From GCA-2718815 sp963578105 (GTDB taxonomy: Bacteria > Planctomycetota > Planctomycetia > Pirellulales > Pirellulaceae): DNA of 64,000 nucleotides. Of this stretch, positions 17,518 through 26,248 are shown in pieces; positions within the stretch are counted from its first letter, which is position 1, and every line of letters starts with the position of its first letter. Location: assembly GCA_963578105.1 (NCBI GenBank), contig CAUZBP010000003.1, positions 90,484 through 154,483 on the forward strand. The letters run 5' to 3'. The notes below the pieces were generated by a model. The model saw only the letters and a program-made list of their open reading frames with translations, was not told where the DNA came from and searched no databases. Both the position numbers and the translations under genes were made by a program.

Positions 17518-18831
17518 TTATTCGTACTCCCGTACACGTCGTGCTATCGCCATTCCCAGTGATTCACGTACGCTTTCGATCGAGATGCGGTCGAAGATCT
17601 GTTGAAAGAAACCTGTCACGATCATGCGGATGGCCTCGTTACGGGTGAAGCCTCGAGATTCGGCATAAAAAATCATTTCATCGTCTACACGGCTCGTCGT
17701 TGATCCGTGAGTGCAGCGCACGTCATCTGCATCAATCTCCAATCCCGGAATCGCATCAGCGCGAGCCTGACTGGAGAGCAACAGATTGTCATTGCGTTGG
17801 TAACCATTCGTCTTCTGAGCCGCGAGGTCCACCTTGATCATGCCACGCCATATTGTCCGAGATTTATCCTGCAGTGCTGCCTTATAAAGGAAATCACTGC
17901 GACAATTCGGCGCTACGTGGTGCTGGCGAGTGTGATAAGACAGGTGCTGCCGTCCTTCCGTGAACATCGTTCCATTCACCTGAACTTGAGCACCCTCTCC
18001 GGTTAGTTCCACATGTTGATTCACCTTGGCCAGACGACTTCCCAAAGCACCCATGGTCCACTGCAGGGAAGCATCACCTTTGACCACTACATTTTCATGG
18101 GAAAAATGCCACACACGCTGGTCCCAGTTCTGGAGACTGACGTACCGCAGATGAGCATTAGGCCCAACAATGATCTCTGTGGCACCACAATGAAAACCAC
18201 CGGCCACCGAGCCTGTGTTGGCCGTTTCAGTCAGCAGTGTTGCCTCGGAACCTTCCTCCAAAATTACCAGCAAATGCCCCAGGTCCACACCTCCATCAGC
18301 CAACGCTGACAAAGCATGAAACGGTCCATCCACCACGACGCCGCGCGGCACGTACAGCAGGGTTCCACTTGACCAGCAGGCCCCATGCAAGGCTGAAAAT
18401 TTGTCCGCTGCGAAATCGAAGGCCCCTTTCATCAGGTAGGGTCGCAGTAGTTCACTATGCTCCACTGTCAACCGTGCCAGATCTCCAAAAAGGACACCCT
18501 GGTCGATCCATTGCTGACCGATCGAATAATCGACCGTTTGTCCATTCAGGGACGCACCCTGACCAGCCAAATCCACTCCTGCAGTTAGCAGGGGTGTGGG
18601 TATCTCGATCTCTCCCTGCAACTCACCGGGAATACCAAACGAGTCTAATTTAAACAGGCGGATGTCCGTTCGCATCCACTCTTCGTCACTGCGACTTGGC
18701 AACTCTTGTTCGCAGAACACCTTCCAGGCAGAGCGACGACGATCGATGAGCCAGTCTGGTTCGTTACGAGCAGAGAGGAATGCGTCGAAAGCGTCTTTGG
18801 TAAATCCGGGTGTAAGGGTAGCTTGAGTCAT
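17518..18831 (-). CDS. sufD: Fe-S cluster assembly protein SufD
   Basis: A 437-residue SufBD-fold protein that joins SufB and SufC in the SufBC2D scaffold. The C-terminal block reads DDVRCTHGSTTSRVDDEMIFYAESRGFTRNEA, here given only as its landmarks: CTHGST carries the conserved His of SufD, and FYAESRGF is the family end motif. The N-terminus has the LPSRSDEEWMRTDIRLF pattern typical of SufD. It follows sufB by 74 bp on the same strand. The length and both end blocks argue against it being a second SufB. Confidence 0.95.
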   Translation of the reverse strand: MTQATLTPGFTKDAFDAFLSARNEPDWLIDRRRSAWKVFCEQELPSRSDEEWMRTDIRLFKLDSFGIPGELQGEIEIPTPLLTAGVDLAGQGASLNGQTVDYSIGQQWIDQGVLFGDLARLTVEHSELLRPYLMKGAFDFAADKFSALHGACWSSGTLLYVPRGVVVDGPFHALSALADGGVDLGHLLVILEEGSEATLLTETANTGSVAGGFHCGATEIIVGPNAHLRYVSLQNWDQRVWHFSHENVVVKGDASLQWTMGALGSRLAKVNQHVELTGEGAQVQVNGTMFTEGRQHLSYHTRQHHVAPNCRSDFLYKAALQDKSRTIWRGMIKVDLAAQKTNGYQRNDNLLLSSQARADAIPGLEIDADDVRCTHGSTTSRVDDEMIFYAESRGFTRNEAIRMIVTGFFQQIFDRISIESVRESLGMAIARRVREYE

Positions 18832-18905
18832 AAGTCCAACAGGTCGAAACCTGGCATCGAGGCGTCTCGCAAAGAGTGCTGTGAGAAATGGCCGAAAGTA
18901 CTTCG

Positions 18906-20321
18906 CTAGCCGACAGAACCTTCCATTTGCAATTGGATCAGACGGTTCATTTCCACGGCATATTCCATCGGCAACTCTTTCACCAGTGGCTCAATGAACC
19001 CATTCACGATCATCGTACTGGCTTCCGACTCGGAAAGTCCCCGGCTCATCAAATAGAACAGTTGTTCCTCGCCGATTCGTGAGACACTGGCTTCGTGTCC
19101 AATCGATACATCTTGCTCGGCAATTTCGATATAGGGATAGGTATCGCTGCGGCTTTGTGGGTCCAAAATCAAAGCGTCGCAAACCACGTTACATTTTGCG
19201 TTTTTGGCTCCCTTTTCCACTTTCACCAGACCGCGGTAACTACTGCGACCACCGTTTTTAGATATCGACTTGGAGATGATCTGCCCGGTCGTGTTCGGTG
19301 CACAATGCACCAGTTTGGCCCCCGCATCCTGATGCTGTCCTGCCGAAGAGAAAGCGATGGACAGGATTTCACCCCGTGCTCCAGGTTCCATCATGTAGAC
19401 CGAAGGATATTTCATGGTTAACTTACTGCCCAAATTTCCATCAACCCATTCCATCGTCGCGTCCTGGTAGGCAAGCGCCCGCTTGGTCACCAGGTTATAT
19501 ATATTGTTAGCCCAGTTCTGGATCGTCGTGTAACGACAACGGGCATTCTTTTTGACGACGACTTCGACCACCGCCGAATGTAAACTTTCAGTACTGTACA
19601 TGGGGGCCGTACAACCCTCGACATAATGCACCTGGGAACCTTCGTCACAAATGATCAGAGTACGCTCAAACTGCCCCATACTTTCGGCATTGATACGAAA
19701 ATAAGCTTGCAACGGATATTCAATCTTCACTCCGGGTGGAACATAAATGAAGGAACCACCTGACCAAACGGCGGAATTGAGTGCAGCAAGTTTATTGTCA
19801 TGCGGAGAAATGATGGTTGAAAAATATTCACGCAACAAATCGGGATGCTCTCGTATCGCCGTATCCGTATCCGTGAAAATAACTCCCTGCTTTCCTAATT
19901 CATCTTTCAATGATCCGTAAACCACTTCGCTTTCGAATTGCGCTTTGACCCCGGCCAGGTATTTCTTTTCCGCCTCGGGAATCCCAAGCTTGTCGAAAGT
20001 GTCTTTAATATCTTTTGGCACATCGTCCCAGGTCTTTCCCTGGGATTCAGTCGGTTTGAGATAGTAGTACACATCCTGAAAATCAATGCTGATATCGCCA
20101 CCCCATTCCGGCAAAGGCTTTGACTCGAATATTTTCAGACTTTCCAATCGGAATTCGCGCATCCAGTCTGGTTCATTCTTAATATCCGAAATCTGGTTGA
20201 CGATTTCGGCATCCACACCTTTTCGTGCTTTAAAGATCGCCGTGTTCGGCGTCTTAAAATCGTACTTATTTACGTCACCAAGGACATCTGTCGATTCTGC
20301 AGTAGCAAGGTCTGTGGCCAT
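18906..20321 (-). CDS. sufB: Fe-S cluster assembly protein SufB
   Basis: A 471-residue scaffold protein on which new Fe-S clusters form. Landmarks: NEPDWMREFRLESL near the start, YVPPGVKIEYPLQAYFRIN, and the C-terminal AKCNVVCDALIL, whose second Cys corresponds to the essential cluster Cys of SufB, followed by IGHEASVSRIGEEQLFYL. The protein is full length. It starts at an ATG 92 bp below sufC. Like SufD it is soluble. Partners SufC and SufD are adjacent; the cysteine desulfurase SufS and its SufU/SufE partner are not in this window. Confidence 0.97.
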   Translation of the reverse strand: MATDLATAESTDVLGDVNKYDFKTPNTAIFKARKGVDAEIVNQISDIKNEPDWMREFRLESLKIFESKPLPEWGGDISIDFQDVYYYLKPTESQGKTWDDVPKDIKDTFDKLGIPEAEKKYLAGVKAQFESEVVYGSLKDELGKQGVIFTDTDTAIREHPDLLREYFSTIISPHDNKLAALNSAVWSGGSFIYVPPGVKIEYPLQAYFRINAESMGQFERTLIICDEGSQVHYVEGCTAPMYSTESLHSAVVEVVVKKNARCRYTTIQNWANNIYNLVTKRALAYQDATMEWVDGNLGSKLTMKYPSVYMMEPGARGEILSIAFSSAGQHQDAGAKLVHCAPNTTGQIISKSISKNGGRSSYRGLVKVEKGAKNAKCNVVCDALILDPQSRSDTYPYIEIAEQDVSIGHEASVSRIGEEQLFYLMSRGLSESEASTMIVNGFIEPLVKELPMEYAVEMNRLIQLQMEGSVG

Positions 20322-20413
20322 GTTATGTTATTCGGCTTTCCGGTTATAAGTTAACATTTCGTTGACAATTGAACTCCGTATATTTAACACCGGCAATTCG
20401 GCTTCTTACTTCG

Positions 20414-21235
20414 CTACAAACTTGCCGACGCCTCCTTAGCGCTCATCTGCTGATTGTCGGCATCCGCTTCGGGATACTTTTCACGAATCCTCTCGTAACC
20501 CTGAGAATGAAGCTCTTCGGCCAGTTCTACTCCGCCCGTTTCTACAATCCTTCCACCCAACATGACGTGAGCGAACTCAGGCGGATTGTGCTCCAACAAC
20601 TTATCGTGATGTGTGATAATCAATAGTCCCATTTTTTCACGGCCAATCTCGGCAATACTCTGACTGGCTAATCGCACCGCGTCCGCATCGAGCCCACTGT
20701 CCGTCTCGTCTAAGATGGCAAACTTCGGCTGCAGCATTGCTAACTGCAGTATCTCGGCCCGCTTCATTTCGCCACCCGAGAATCCGTCGTTAACATAACG
20801 GCGAGCGAACTCCGGATCCATCTGCAATTGTTTCATTTTTCCCTTCAATTCCTTGCGGAATTCACGCATGGGGATCAGTTCCTCTCCCTCGCTCCGATCC
20901 GGATTTCGAACGTTGGTCGTGGCATGCCGTAGAAAATCAGACATTTTCACTCCCGGGATCGACAGGGGCCGCTGAAAGGCCATGAAGATCCCCTGCCGGG
21001 CACGTTCATCTGCTTTCATCTCCAGTAACTCGTCACCATTCAGCGTGACGCTGCCACCAGTCACCTCGTAACCAGGATGGCCCATAATGGCTAATCCTAA
21101 CGTGCTCTTTCCGGAACCATTGGGCCCCATCAAGGCGTGGGTCTGGCCACGTAGAATTTCTAAATTGACGCCCTTCAAAATGGGCTTTCCAGCAACGGCA
21201 ACGTGTAGGTTTTTAATCTTCAGAATTTCTGGCAT
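20414..21235 (-). CDS. sufC: Fe-S cluster assembly ATPase SufC
   Basis: A 273-residue ABC-type ATPase of the SufBC2D complex. Walker A is GPNGSGKSTLG, the signature is FSGGEMKRAE, Walker B is FAILDETDSGLDADA (the D-loop form peculiar to SufC), and a switch His is in LLIITHHDKLL. It has no membrane part. The ATG at 21235 begins MPEILKIKNLHV, the usual SufC opening; the in-frame extension to 21295 is not like the family. The C-terminus is slightly long (ADADNQQMSAKEA). Between it and nuoB is a 119-bp gap. Confidence 0.96.
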   Translation of the reverse strand: MPEILKIKNLHVAVAGKPILKGVNLEILRGQTHALMGPNGSGKSTLGLAIMGHPGYEVTGGSVTLNGDELLEMKADERARQGIFMAFQRPLSIPGVKMSDFLRHATTNVRNPDRSEGEELIPMREFRKELKGKMKQLQMDPEFARRYVNDGFSGGEMKRAEILQLAMLQPKFAILDETDSGLDADAVRLASQSIAEIGREKMGLLIITHHDKLLEHNPPEFAHVMLGGRIVETGGVELAEELHSQGYERIREKYPEADADNQQMSAKEASASL

Positions 21236-21354
21236 GATAGTTAATCGTTTGTAGGGAATTGACTGCGTGACCTTCACACTTTCAAAGTGTTCCAAAAACG
21301 CCGGTCAATACCGACTCCTATTGCTATTTCTCGTGGGCCTTGCATCCGTTCGCA

Positions 21355-21978
21355 TCAGCCCGTGATCTTCTGGTGGTCGTACAGGGGTTCTGTATCGGCA
21401 GGAGCAGAGACATAACCCGAATGGTGGGGCAACGGCAACTGATCGTCAACTTTGATACCGGCACCCAACAACCCACTTCCAGTCCCCGAACGGCGAGCAA
21501 TTTTGTGACCCCGAATTTTATCCTGGATCCGCATCAACCCTTCGAGCAACGCTTCAGGTCGCGGAGGACAACCCGGCACGTAGACATCAACCGGCACGAC
21601 CAAATCCACACCCTTGACGACGTGATAACCCCACTTGAAATAAGGTCCACCACCTACTGTGCAGGCACCCATCGCGATCACGAACTTCGGGTCGGGCATC
21701 AGGTTATAAAGGCGACGAACGCGACTCGCCATCTTGTAAGTCACCGTTCCAGCCACAATCATCAAATCTGCCTGTCGTGGTGTTGCCCGGAAAGCGCCTG
21801 CTCCAAATCGGTCGATGTCGAAACGACTCGCCCCGGTCGCCATCATTTCAATCGCACAACACGCCAAACCGAATGTCATCGGCCAGACACTCGATTGACG
21901 TGCCCAGTTGATGGCTTGTTCTAGCGCCGTCGTAATGACCCCTTCCTCCATTCGTCCTTCAATCCAAGGCTGTGTCAT
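21355..21978 (-). CDS. nuoB: NADH-quinone oxidoreductase subunit B-like protein
   Basis: A 207-residue NuoB-family protein. The [4Fe-4S] ligands of cluster N2 are all present: GLACCAIEM (two Cys), GACTVGGG, and VPGCPPRPE. No other nuo gene is near. Complex I genes normally sit together, so this copy is either a stray subunit gene or has been recruited as an Fe-S protein of the suf locus. It lies 49 bp below sufR and 119 bp above sufC on the same strand, so it is probably co-transcribed with suf. The C-terminal extension of about 40 residues (GSGLLGAGIKVDDQLPLP) is longer than in short NuoB proteins. Confidence 0.93.
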   Translation of the reverse strand: MTQPWIEGRMEEGVITTALEQAINWARQSSVWPMTFGLACCAIEMMATGASRFDIDRFGAGAFRATPRQADLMIVAGTVTYKMASRVRRLYNLMPDPKFVIAMGACTVGGGPYFKWGYHVVKGVDLVVPVDVYVPGCPPRPEALLEGLMRIQDKIRGHKIARRSGTGSGLLGAGIKVDDQLPLPHHSGYVSAPADTEPLYDHQKITG

Positions 21979-22027
21979 TTTTTATATTCTCTCCCGCTAT
22001 CCAATGGGCAACTGGTCATGATCAATT

Positions 22028-22645
22028 TCAATTCAAACCAAACGTACAGCAATTCCCCTCATCCAGCCGGCATTTATCAAGACGCACATCCTGGCCTAAC
22101 AGATCGGAAAACATCATCCGTTCCATGGCACAAACTGAACGATCCTGCTCTACCAGATCTGGATAAGGACAGGCCAACACATTCAGTGTGGGAAACTCAC
22201 CAGTCACATCGACGGAAATCGGTATGTTGCGGTCACCAAATAACTGACTGATGGAATTCATTTTATCCACTATCGTTTCGCCTTCGATCTGGTCGGAGTA
22301 AATGTCAACCATTCGCTGAGCAATTCGCTTTAATAAGCCACGGCGAACCTCCGGGTCTTCGATCTCACGAATTTCATTCCAAAGTGCAACGGCCAAATCA
22401 GCAAAGTTGGCACCCGTCTTACGACGGCCTTTGGCAGTCAAGGAATAACGATGGCTCGGACGACCCCGCCCGGACTTGTGCCTGCACCTCTCAACATAAC
22501 CAACTTCCATCAAATGACTTAACCTTTGGCGAACGGCCGTCCCCGTGACTTGCATGACGGCCGTCATCTGGGAAACCGACATCCAGTCATTTTTCCGCAG
22601 TAGATCAAGAATCGCTACTTCAGAGGAAACCAGATTGATGCTCAT
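22028..22645 (-). CDS. sufR: SufR-type Fe-S-sensing transcriptional regulator
   Basis: A 205-residue regulator with an N-terminal winged helix (VSQMTAVMQVTGTAVRQRLSH) and basic wing GRGRPSHRYSL. The C-terminal part holds the Cys set expected for a Fe-S-binding SufR: LACPYPDL, SVCAMER, and DKCRLDEGNCC. SufR represses suf genes when it carries a cluster. It is the first gene of the same-strand suf run and diverges from the symporter gene. The ATG at 22645 (MSINLVSSEVAIL) is preferred over the frame start at 22675. A promoter with inverted repeats overlying it fits autorepression. Confidence 0.9.
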   Translation of the reverse strand: MSINLVSSEVAILDLLRKNDWMSVSQMTAVMQVTGTAVRQRLSHLMEVGYVERCRHKSGRGRPSHRYSLTAKGRRKTGANFADLAVALWNEIREIEDPEVRRGLLKRIAQRMVDIYSDQIEGETIVDKMNSISQLFGDRNIPISVDVTGEFPTLNVLACPYPDLVEQDRSVCAMERMMFSDLLGQDVRLDKCRLDEGNCCTFGLN

Positions 22646-22689
22646 ATCATTTAACCCTAACACTGGATGTGCCAATGCCTTACCCCACT

Positions 22690-22722
22690 ATGATATACAT
22701 TCCATCATTTATTGCAAGTATA
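22690..22722 (-). promoter_or_regulatory. sufR promoter with overlapping inverted repeats
   Basis: On the minus strand, TTGCAA (22712-22717, 4/6), a 16-bp spacer and TATCAT (22690-22695, 5/6). TATAC (22694-22698) and GTATA (22718-22722) form an inverted repeat that brackets the -35 to -10 stretch, and ATGAT/ATCAT (22690-22694, 22704-22708) form a second. Either could be a SufR operator; the known cyanobacterial SufR site is not present. Confidence 0.4.
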
Positions 22723-22767
22723 CCTTTCAAAAATATATTCTAGATCCAGCCAACTTGCCGTAAACTC

Positions 22768-22796
22768 TTGACTGGATTAGATTTATCAGATAGAAG
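22768..22796 (+). promoter_or_regulatory. possible promoter of the symporter gene
   Basis: TTGACT (22768-22773, 5/6), a 17-bp spacer and TAGAAG (22791-22796, 4/6), about 60 bp upstream of the ATG at 22857. The -10 is poor, so confidence is low. Confidence 0.3.
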
Positions 22797-22856
22797 CTGG
22801 ACTTGTAAGCATCAAAAGACGTTCGGTGGCCCGTCTGGTGAGATAGGGGGGGGAAT

Positions 22857-24530
22857 ATGCACTTACGAGTGGCTCTGATCTGCCTAATCGTGGGCAGCCT
22901 GCTGGCGATGCCGTCGCCCAACAGTACCGGTTTAGCCGACGAGGGCCAGGCTTCAACGGCGACGGAGAAATCTGCTGCGACCGACGCCGAAAAGCCCCCA
23001 GTTAAAAAAGAAAAGTCGCTGCTGGCCCACTTCAACGACAAGATGTTTGGGCTGCTCTTTTTCGATGTGGCTTTTGGCGCCATCCAGGTGGATGAAATCG
23101 ATCGGGCCGGGAAACCAGTCCTGCAACCGAATGGAAAACAAAAGCAGAAGACCATTCCGATCCCTTTCCTGATCACCATCCTGATCCTGGGGGCTATCTT
23201 CTTCACCTTCTGGTACCGCTTCATCAACATCCGCGGTTTTAAACACGCGCTAGACGTCGTGCTCGGCCGCTATGACAATCCGAATGACGAAGGCGAAATC
23301 TCTCACTTTCGTGCCCTCACCAGTGCGCTGTCAGCGACGGTTGGCCTGGGAAATATCGCGGGCGTCGCCGTGGCGATCGTCCTCGGAGGTCCTGGCGCCG
23401 TGCTCTGGATGATGATCGCCGCGGTCTTCGGTATGGCAGCCAAGTTCAGCAGCTGCACCTTGGCGCAAATGTATCGACAGGTGAACGCGGACGGCAGCAT
23501 CTCCGGTGGCCCCATGTACTACCTGGATATCGGACTTCGAAAGAAGGGGGGGCCGTGGGGAAGCATCGGCAAAGTGCTCGCGATCATGTACGCCATCATG
23601 GTGATGGGAGGGGCGCTGGGGGGCGGCAACATGTTCCAGGCCAATCAGACCGTGGAGGCTTTGACGTCGACCTTCGACTTGCCAGATTTAGCGCCCTGGG
23701 GAATTGGCCTCGTCATGGCAGGCTTGGTGGCGGCTGTGATCCTGGGAGGCATTCAGAGAATCGGCGCTGCAACCTCTAAAATTGTCCCGGGCATGTGCGG
23801 CCTGTACGTGCTCGCCGCGCTCTTCGTCATCATCTCGAATATTTCTCGGCTTCCCGAAGCTTTGGTCCTGATGGTGAACATGGCGTTCACCACAAATGCT
23901 TTCTATGGCGGCGCGGCAGGCGTCTTGATCTGGGGCGTCCAGCGCGCGGCTTTTTCCAATGAGGCCGGCCTGGGTAGTGCCGCTATCGCTCACGCGGCAG
24001 CCAAGACCGACGAGCCCGTGCGAGAGGGACTCGTCGCGATGATGGGACCCTTCATCGATACAATTATTGTTTGCTTAATGACTGGCCTGGTCGTCGTCAT
24101 CACCGGGACCTGGAACTCTGACGAGGTGGTGAACGCGGACAGCTTGCAGGGAGTGGCAGTGACAGCCCAGGCATTTGGCTCCGTGGTCTCTTGGTTTCCA
24201 ATACTTCTCACCCTCTGCGTGACACTCTTCGCGTACTCCACGATGATCTCGTGGTGCTATTACGGCGAGCGAGGCTGGATCTATCTCATGGATCACTTCG
24301 GCGGCGCCGGTCTTCGAACTGTCGTCGTCTTCCGGATCATCTTCGTGGTCTTCGTAGTGATCGGTGCAGTCAACAATCTCAAGAACGTCCTCGATTTCTC
24401 TGACATCATGATCCTCAGCATGGCCTTCCCCAACATTGTGGGGAGCGTCGTCCTTGCGCCACTGGTATTGGAGAGACTACAGGATTATTGGGGACGGTAC
24501 ACCTCCGGAGAAATGAAGTCCAACAAATAA
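22857..24530 (+). CDS. sodium/alanine (AGCS) symporter family protein
   Basis: A 557-residue secondary transporter that couples amino-acid (alanine/glycine) uptake to Na+ in the inner membrane. AGCS marks: ALSATVGLGNIAGVAVAI, GGPMYYLDIGL, AAFSNEAGLGSAAIAHAAA, and DFSDIMILSMAFPN. About eleven hydrophobic segments follow a first export-like helix and a charged stretch (residues 25-70). The ATG at 22857 has a G-rich ribosome site. Base use differs from neighbours: 23341-23400 has 42 G/C of 60, against 26 of 60 in sufB at 19741-19800, which hints at separate origin. A decayed second copy of its 3' end lies downstream. Confidence 0.92.
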   Translation: MHLRVALICLIVGSLLAMPSPNSTGLADEGQASTATEKSAATDAEKPPVKKEKSLLAHFNDKMFGLLFFDVAFGAIQVDEIDRAGKPVLQPNGKQKQKTIPIPFLITILILGAIFFTFWYRFINIRGFKHALDVVLGRYDNPNDEGEISHFRALTSALSATVGLGNIAGVAVAIVLGGPGAVLWMMIAAVFGMAAKFSSCTLAQMYRQVNADGSISGGPMYYLDIGLRKKGGPWGSIGKVLAIMYAIMVMGGALGGGNMFQANQTVEALTSTFDLPDLAPWGIGLVMAGLVAAVILGGIQRIGAATSKIVPGMCGLYVLAALFVIISNISRLPEALVLMVNMAFTTNAFYGGAAGVLIWGVQRAAFSNEAGLGSAAIAHAAAKTDEPVREGLVAMMGPFIDTIIVCLMTGLVVVITGTWNSDEVVNADSLQGVAVTAQAFGSVVSWFPILLTLCVTLFAYSTMISWCYYGERGWIYLMDHFGGAGLRTVVVFRIIFVVFVVIGAVNNLKNVLDFSDIMILSMAFPNIVGSVVLAPLVLERLQDYWGRYTSGEMKSNK

Positions 24531-24937
24531 GAAAAGGGCCATCTGAAAGGGACCTGGGCTGTTCCTCGCCCTTGAAAGGGCGCTGTAGCTTAGGGAGCAC
24601 CTCCAGATGCATTCGCAGCAGGTGTCTGCGGGTGGACCTGTGCCGTCGTTGCTTGCTGCTGGCAAAATAGAAAATTGCCCGTGGGACCTGGAGGAACAGC
24701 TTTCCGTTCGGATCTTTGAGGGGCAACCTCAGGTTATACAGGCTGTTGGGTGGCCTGAATTGACAGAAAAACTCCGGTCCTCATCGAATCCACTTAAATG
24801 CCCCGCGATTGAACCACTTGCCTGACCAGTCAACTCACTGTCAGGTCATTTCAACGGCCTGCTGCTGAACTACCCTCCTGCTCTACCAAACTGTTTCGGT
24901 GTGCCTCCTCCACTCAACCGTATCACCAGACACCGTC
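24531..24937. other. 407-bp gap between the symporter and its decayed copy
   Basis: CGCCCT (24567-24572) and AGGGCG (24577-24582) form a 6-bp hairpin with a 4-nt loop some 35 bp after the symporter stop; without a T-tract it is a weak terminator at best. An open frame from 24607 to 24825 has no family I recognise and no start signal. The rest may be the wrecked body of the second symporter copy, but I cannot align it by eye. Confidence 0.35.
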
Positions 24938-25075
24938 ATTGACGTTTCTGACATCATGCTCCTCAGCATGGCTTTCCCCAATGTCACTGGAATGATACTG
25001 CTCAGGAGAGTTCTCTCTCCGAAGTGAAAAGACAATGTCAGCCGGTTGGAATCCGGAAAAATGAAACAGACAGGT
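24938..25075 (+). pseudogene. remnant of a second AGCS symporter gene (3' end)
   Basis: This is the decayed last ~45 codons of an AGCS gene. From TCTGACATCATG at 24947 the frame reads SDIMLLSMAFPN, against SDIMILSMAFPN in the intact gene (from 24399). The later landmark TCCGGA-AAATGAA lies exactly 105 bases further in both copies (24504 and 25052), so the remnant has no net indel. It has an in-frame TGA at 25025 and no upstream coding body. Divergence in the middle (TGMILLRRVL for VGSVVLAPLV) suggests an old tandem paralogue mostly lost by deletion, not a recent partial duplication. Confidence 0.8.
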
Positions 25076-25096
25076 CAGAACACCCACAAGACCGCA

Positions 25097-26173
25097 TTAC
25101 GGATCTTTGGGGAAAAACCGCTGAACAACTTCGCGAAATTCGTCAGGGGTGTTGATTCCGGCGACCCGCGTACGAAATTCTTTCGCGCCGGGTCGCCCCT
25201 GGGCATAGCAACAGGCGTATTTTCGCATCAAGATTGTGCCTTTGCCGACACCAAACCGTTGTACGACCAGGTCATAATGTCGCAACAGGCATTCGCGCTG
25301 CGCCTCCAGCGTCGGGTCATCCGGAATCGGTTCATTTCGCAGGGCAGCGGCAATCTGGCTGAACAGCCAAGGACGACCCAGGCAAGCTCTCGCGATCATC
25401 ACACCATCCACCGGGTACCTCTGAAACACGTCAACGACCTTCTGCGGCGACTCCAGGTCGCCATTGCCAATCAAGGGAATTCGTCGCAGCACTGATTTCA
25501 ATGCTCCAATGCGATCCCAGTCCGCTTGGCCGCGAAAATAGTCCGTCGCTGTGCGTCCATGAACGGTCAACGCCGCGGCACCCGCTTGCTCCACCGCTTG
25601 CGCCACCTCGGGAGCTGTGATGTTGTCGGGCGAACACCCCAGACGGATTTTCGCCGTAACGGGCGCGGGAGTACAGGCTTGAACGACACGCTCAACAATT
25701 CTGCCGATTCTATCGGCATCCCGTAGAAGATAACTGCCGCTATGTGCCTTCTCACTCACCTGCTTCACCGGACAACCGAAGTTGATATCAACGACACTAA
25801 CATTAAACTCGTTGACCAGACGGGCACCAACTCGCGCCAGCGTCTCCGGGTCATTGTCCCAAATCTGAACGGCAAGCGGCTGCGGCTCCTCTTTGACACC
25901 CCATAAACGATCCGGAAATGCGTCAATTTCCTTGTCAAGATAGGCAAAACCACGTGCACTGATAAATTCAGTTGCCTGTAAACCTACACCACCAAACTCT
26001 CGTACCATTTGCCGGAAGGCATAGTTGGTAAACCCGGCCATCGGGGCTTGCAACACAGGTGGATCCACTCTGAGCGACCCGATCATCAACGGACGCGGGG
26101 TACCTCGCCGCCGGGGCTGTCCCAGGACTTTGCTATCTCCTACGCGCGTCATCGTCTGTTGTTCAGACATCAT
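25097..26173 (-). CDS. dusB: tRNA-dihydrouridine synthase, DusB type
   Basis: A 358-residue flavoenzyme that reduces uridine to dihydrouridine in tRNA. Landmarks: VLQAPMAGFTNYAFR (FMN barrel start), VVDINFGCPVKQV with the catalytic Cys-adjacent loop, AALTVHGRTATDYF, IPLIGNGDLESPQ and GVMIARACLGRPWLF. The C-terminal RTRVAGINTPDEF fits the DusB helical domain. About 30 residues of basic N-terminal leader precede the barrel. Two adjacent ATGs open the gene (26173 preferred). A second Dus gene is at 35846-36922. Confidence 0.93.
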   Translation of the reverse strand: MMSEQQTMTRVGDSKVLGQPRRRGTPRPLMIGSLRVDPPVLQAPMAGFTNYAFRQMVREFGGVGLQATEFISARGFAYLDKEIDAFPDRLWGVKEEPQPLAVQIWDNDPETLARVGARLVNEFNVSVVDINFGCPVKQVSEKAHSGSYLLRDADRIGRIVERVVQACTPAPVTAKIRLGCSPDNITAPEVAQAVEQAGAAALTVHGRTATDYFRGQADWDRIGALKSVLRRIPLIGNGDLESPQKVVDVFQRYPVDGVMIARACLGRPWLFSQIAAALRNEPIPDDPTLEAQRECLLRHYDLVVQRFGVGKGTILMRKYACCYAQGRPGAKEFRTRVAGINTPDEFREVVQRFFPKDP

Positions 26174-26248
26174 CAGCCGAGATTCTCACCTGGAAGAAAC
26201 AAACCCAGTGCCACGTTCTCGACGGAGCACCGATACACCTGGAATTTA

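Noticed and set aside
24607..24825. A 72-codon plus-strand frame between the symporter gene and its remnant.
   Set aside because: No ribosome site, no family features, and it lies in sequence likely to be symporter debris or spacer.
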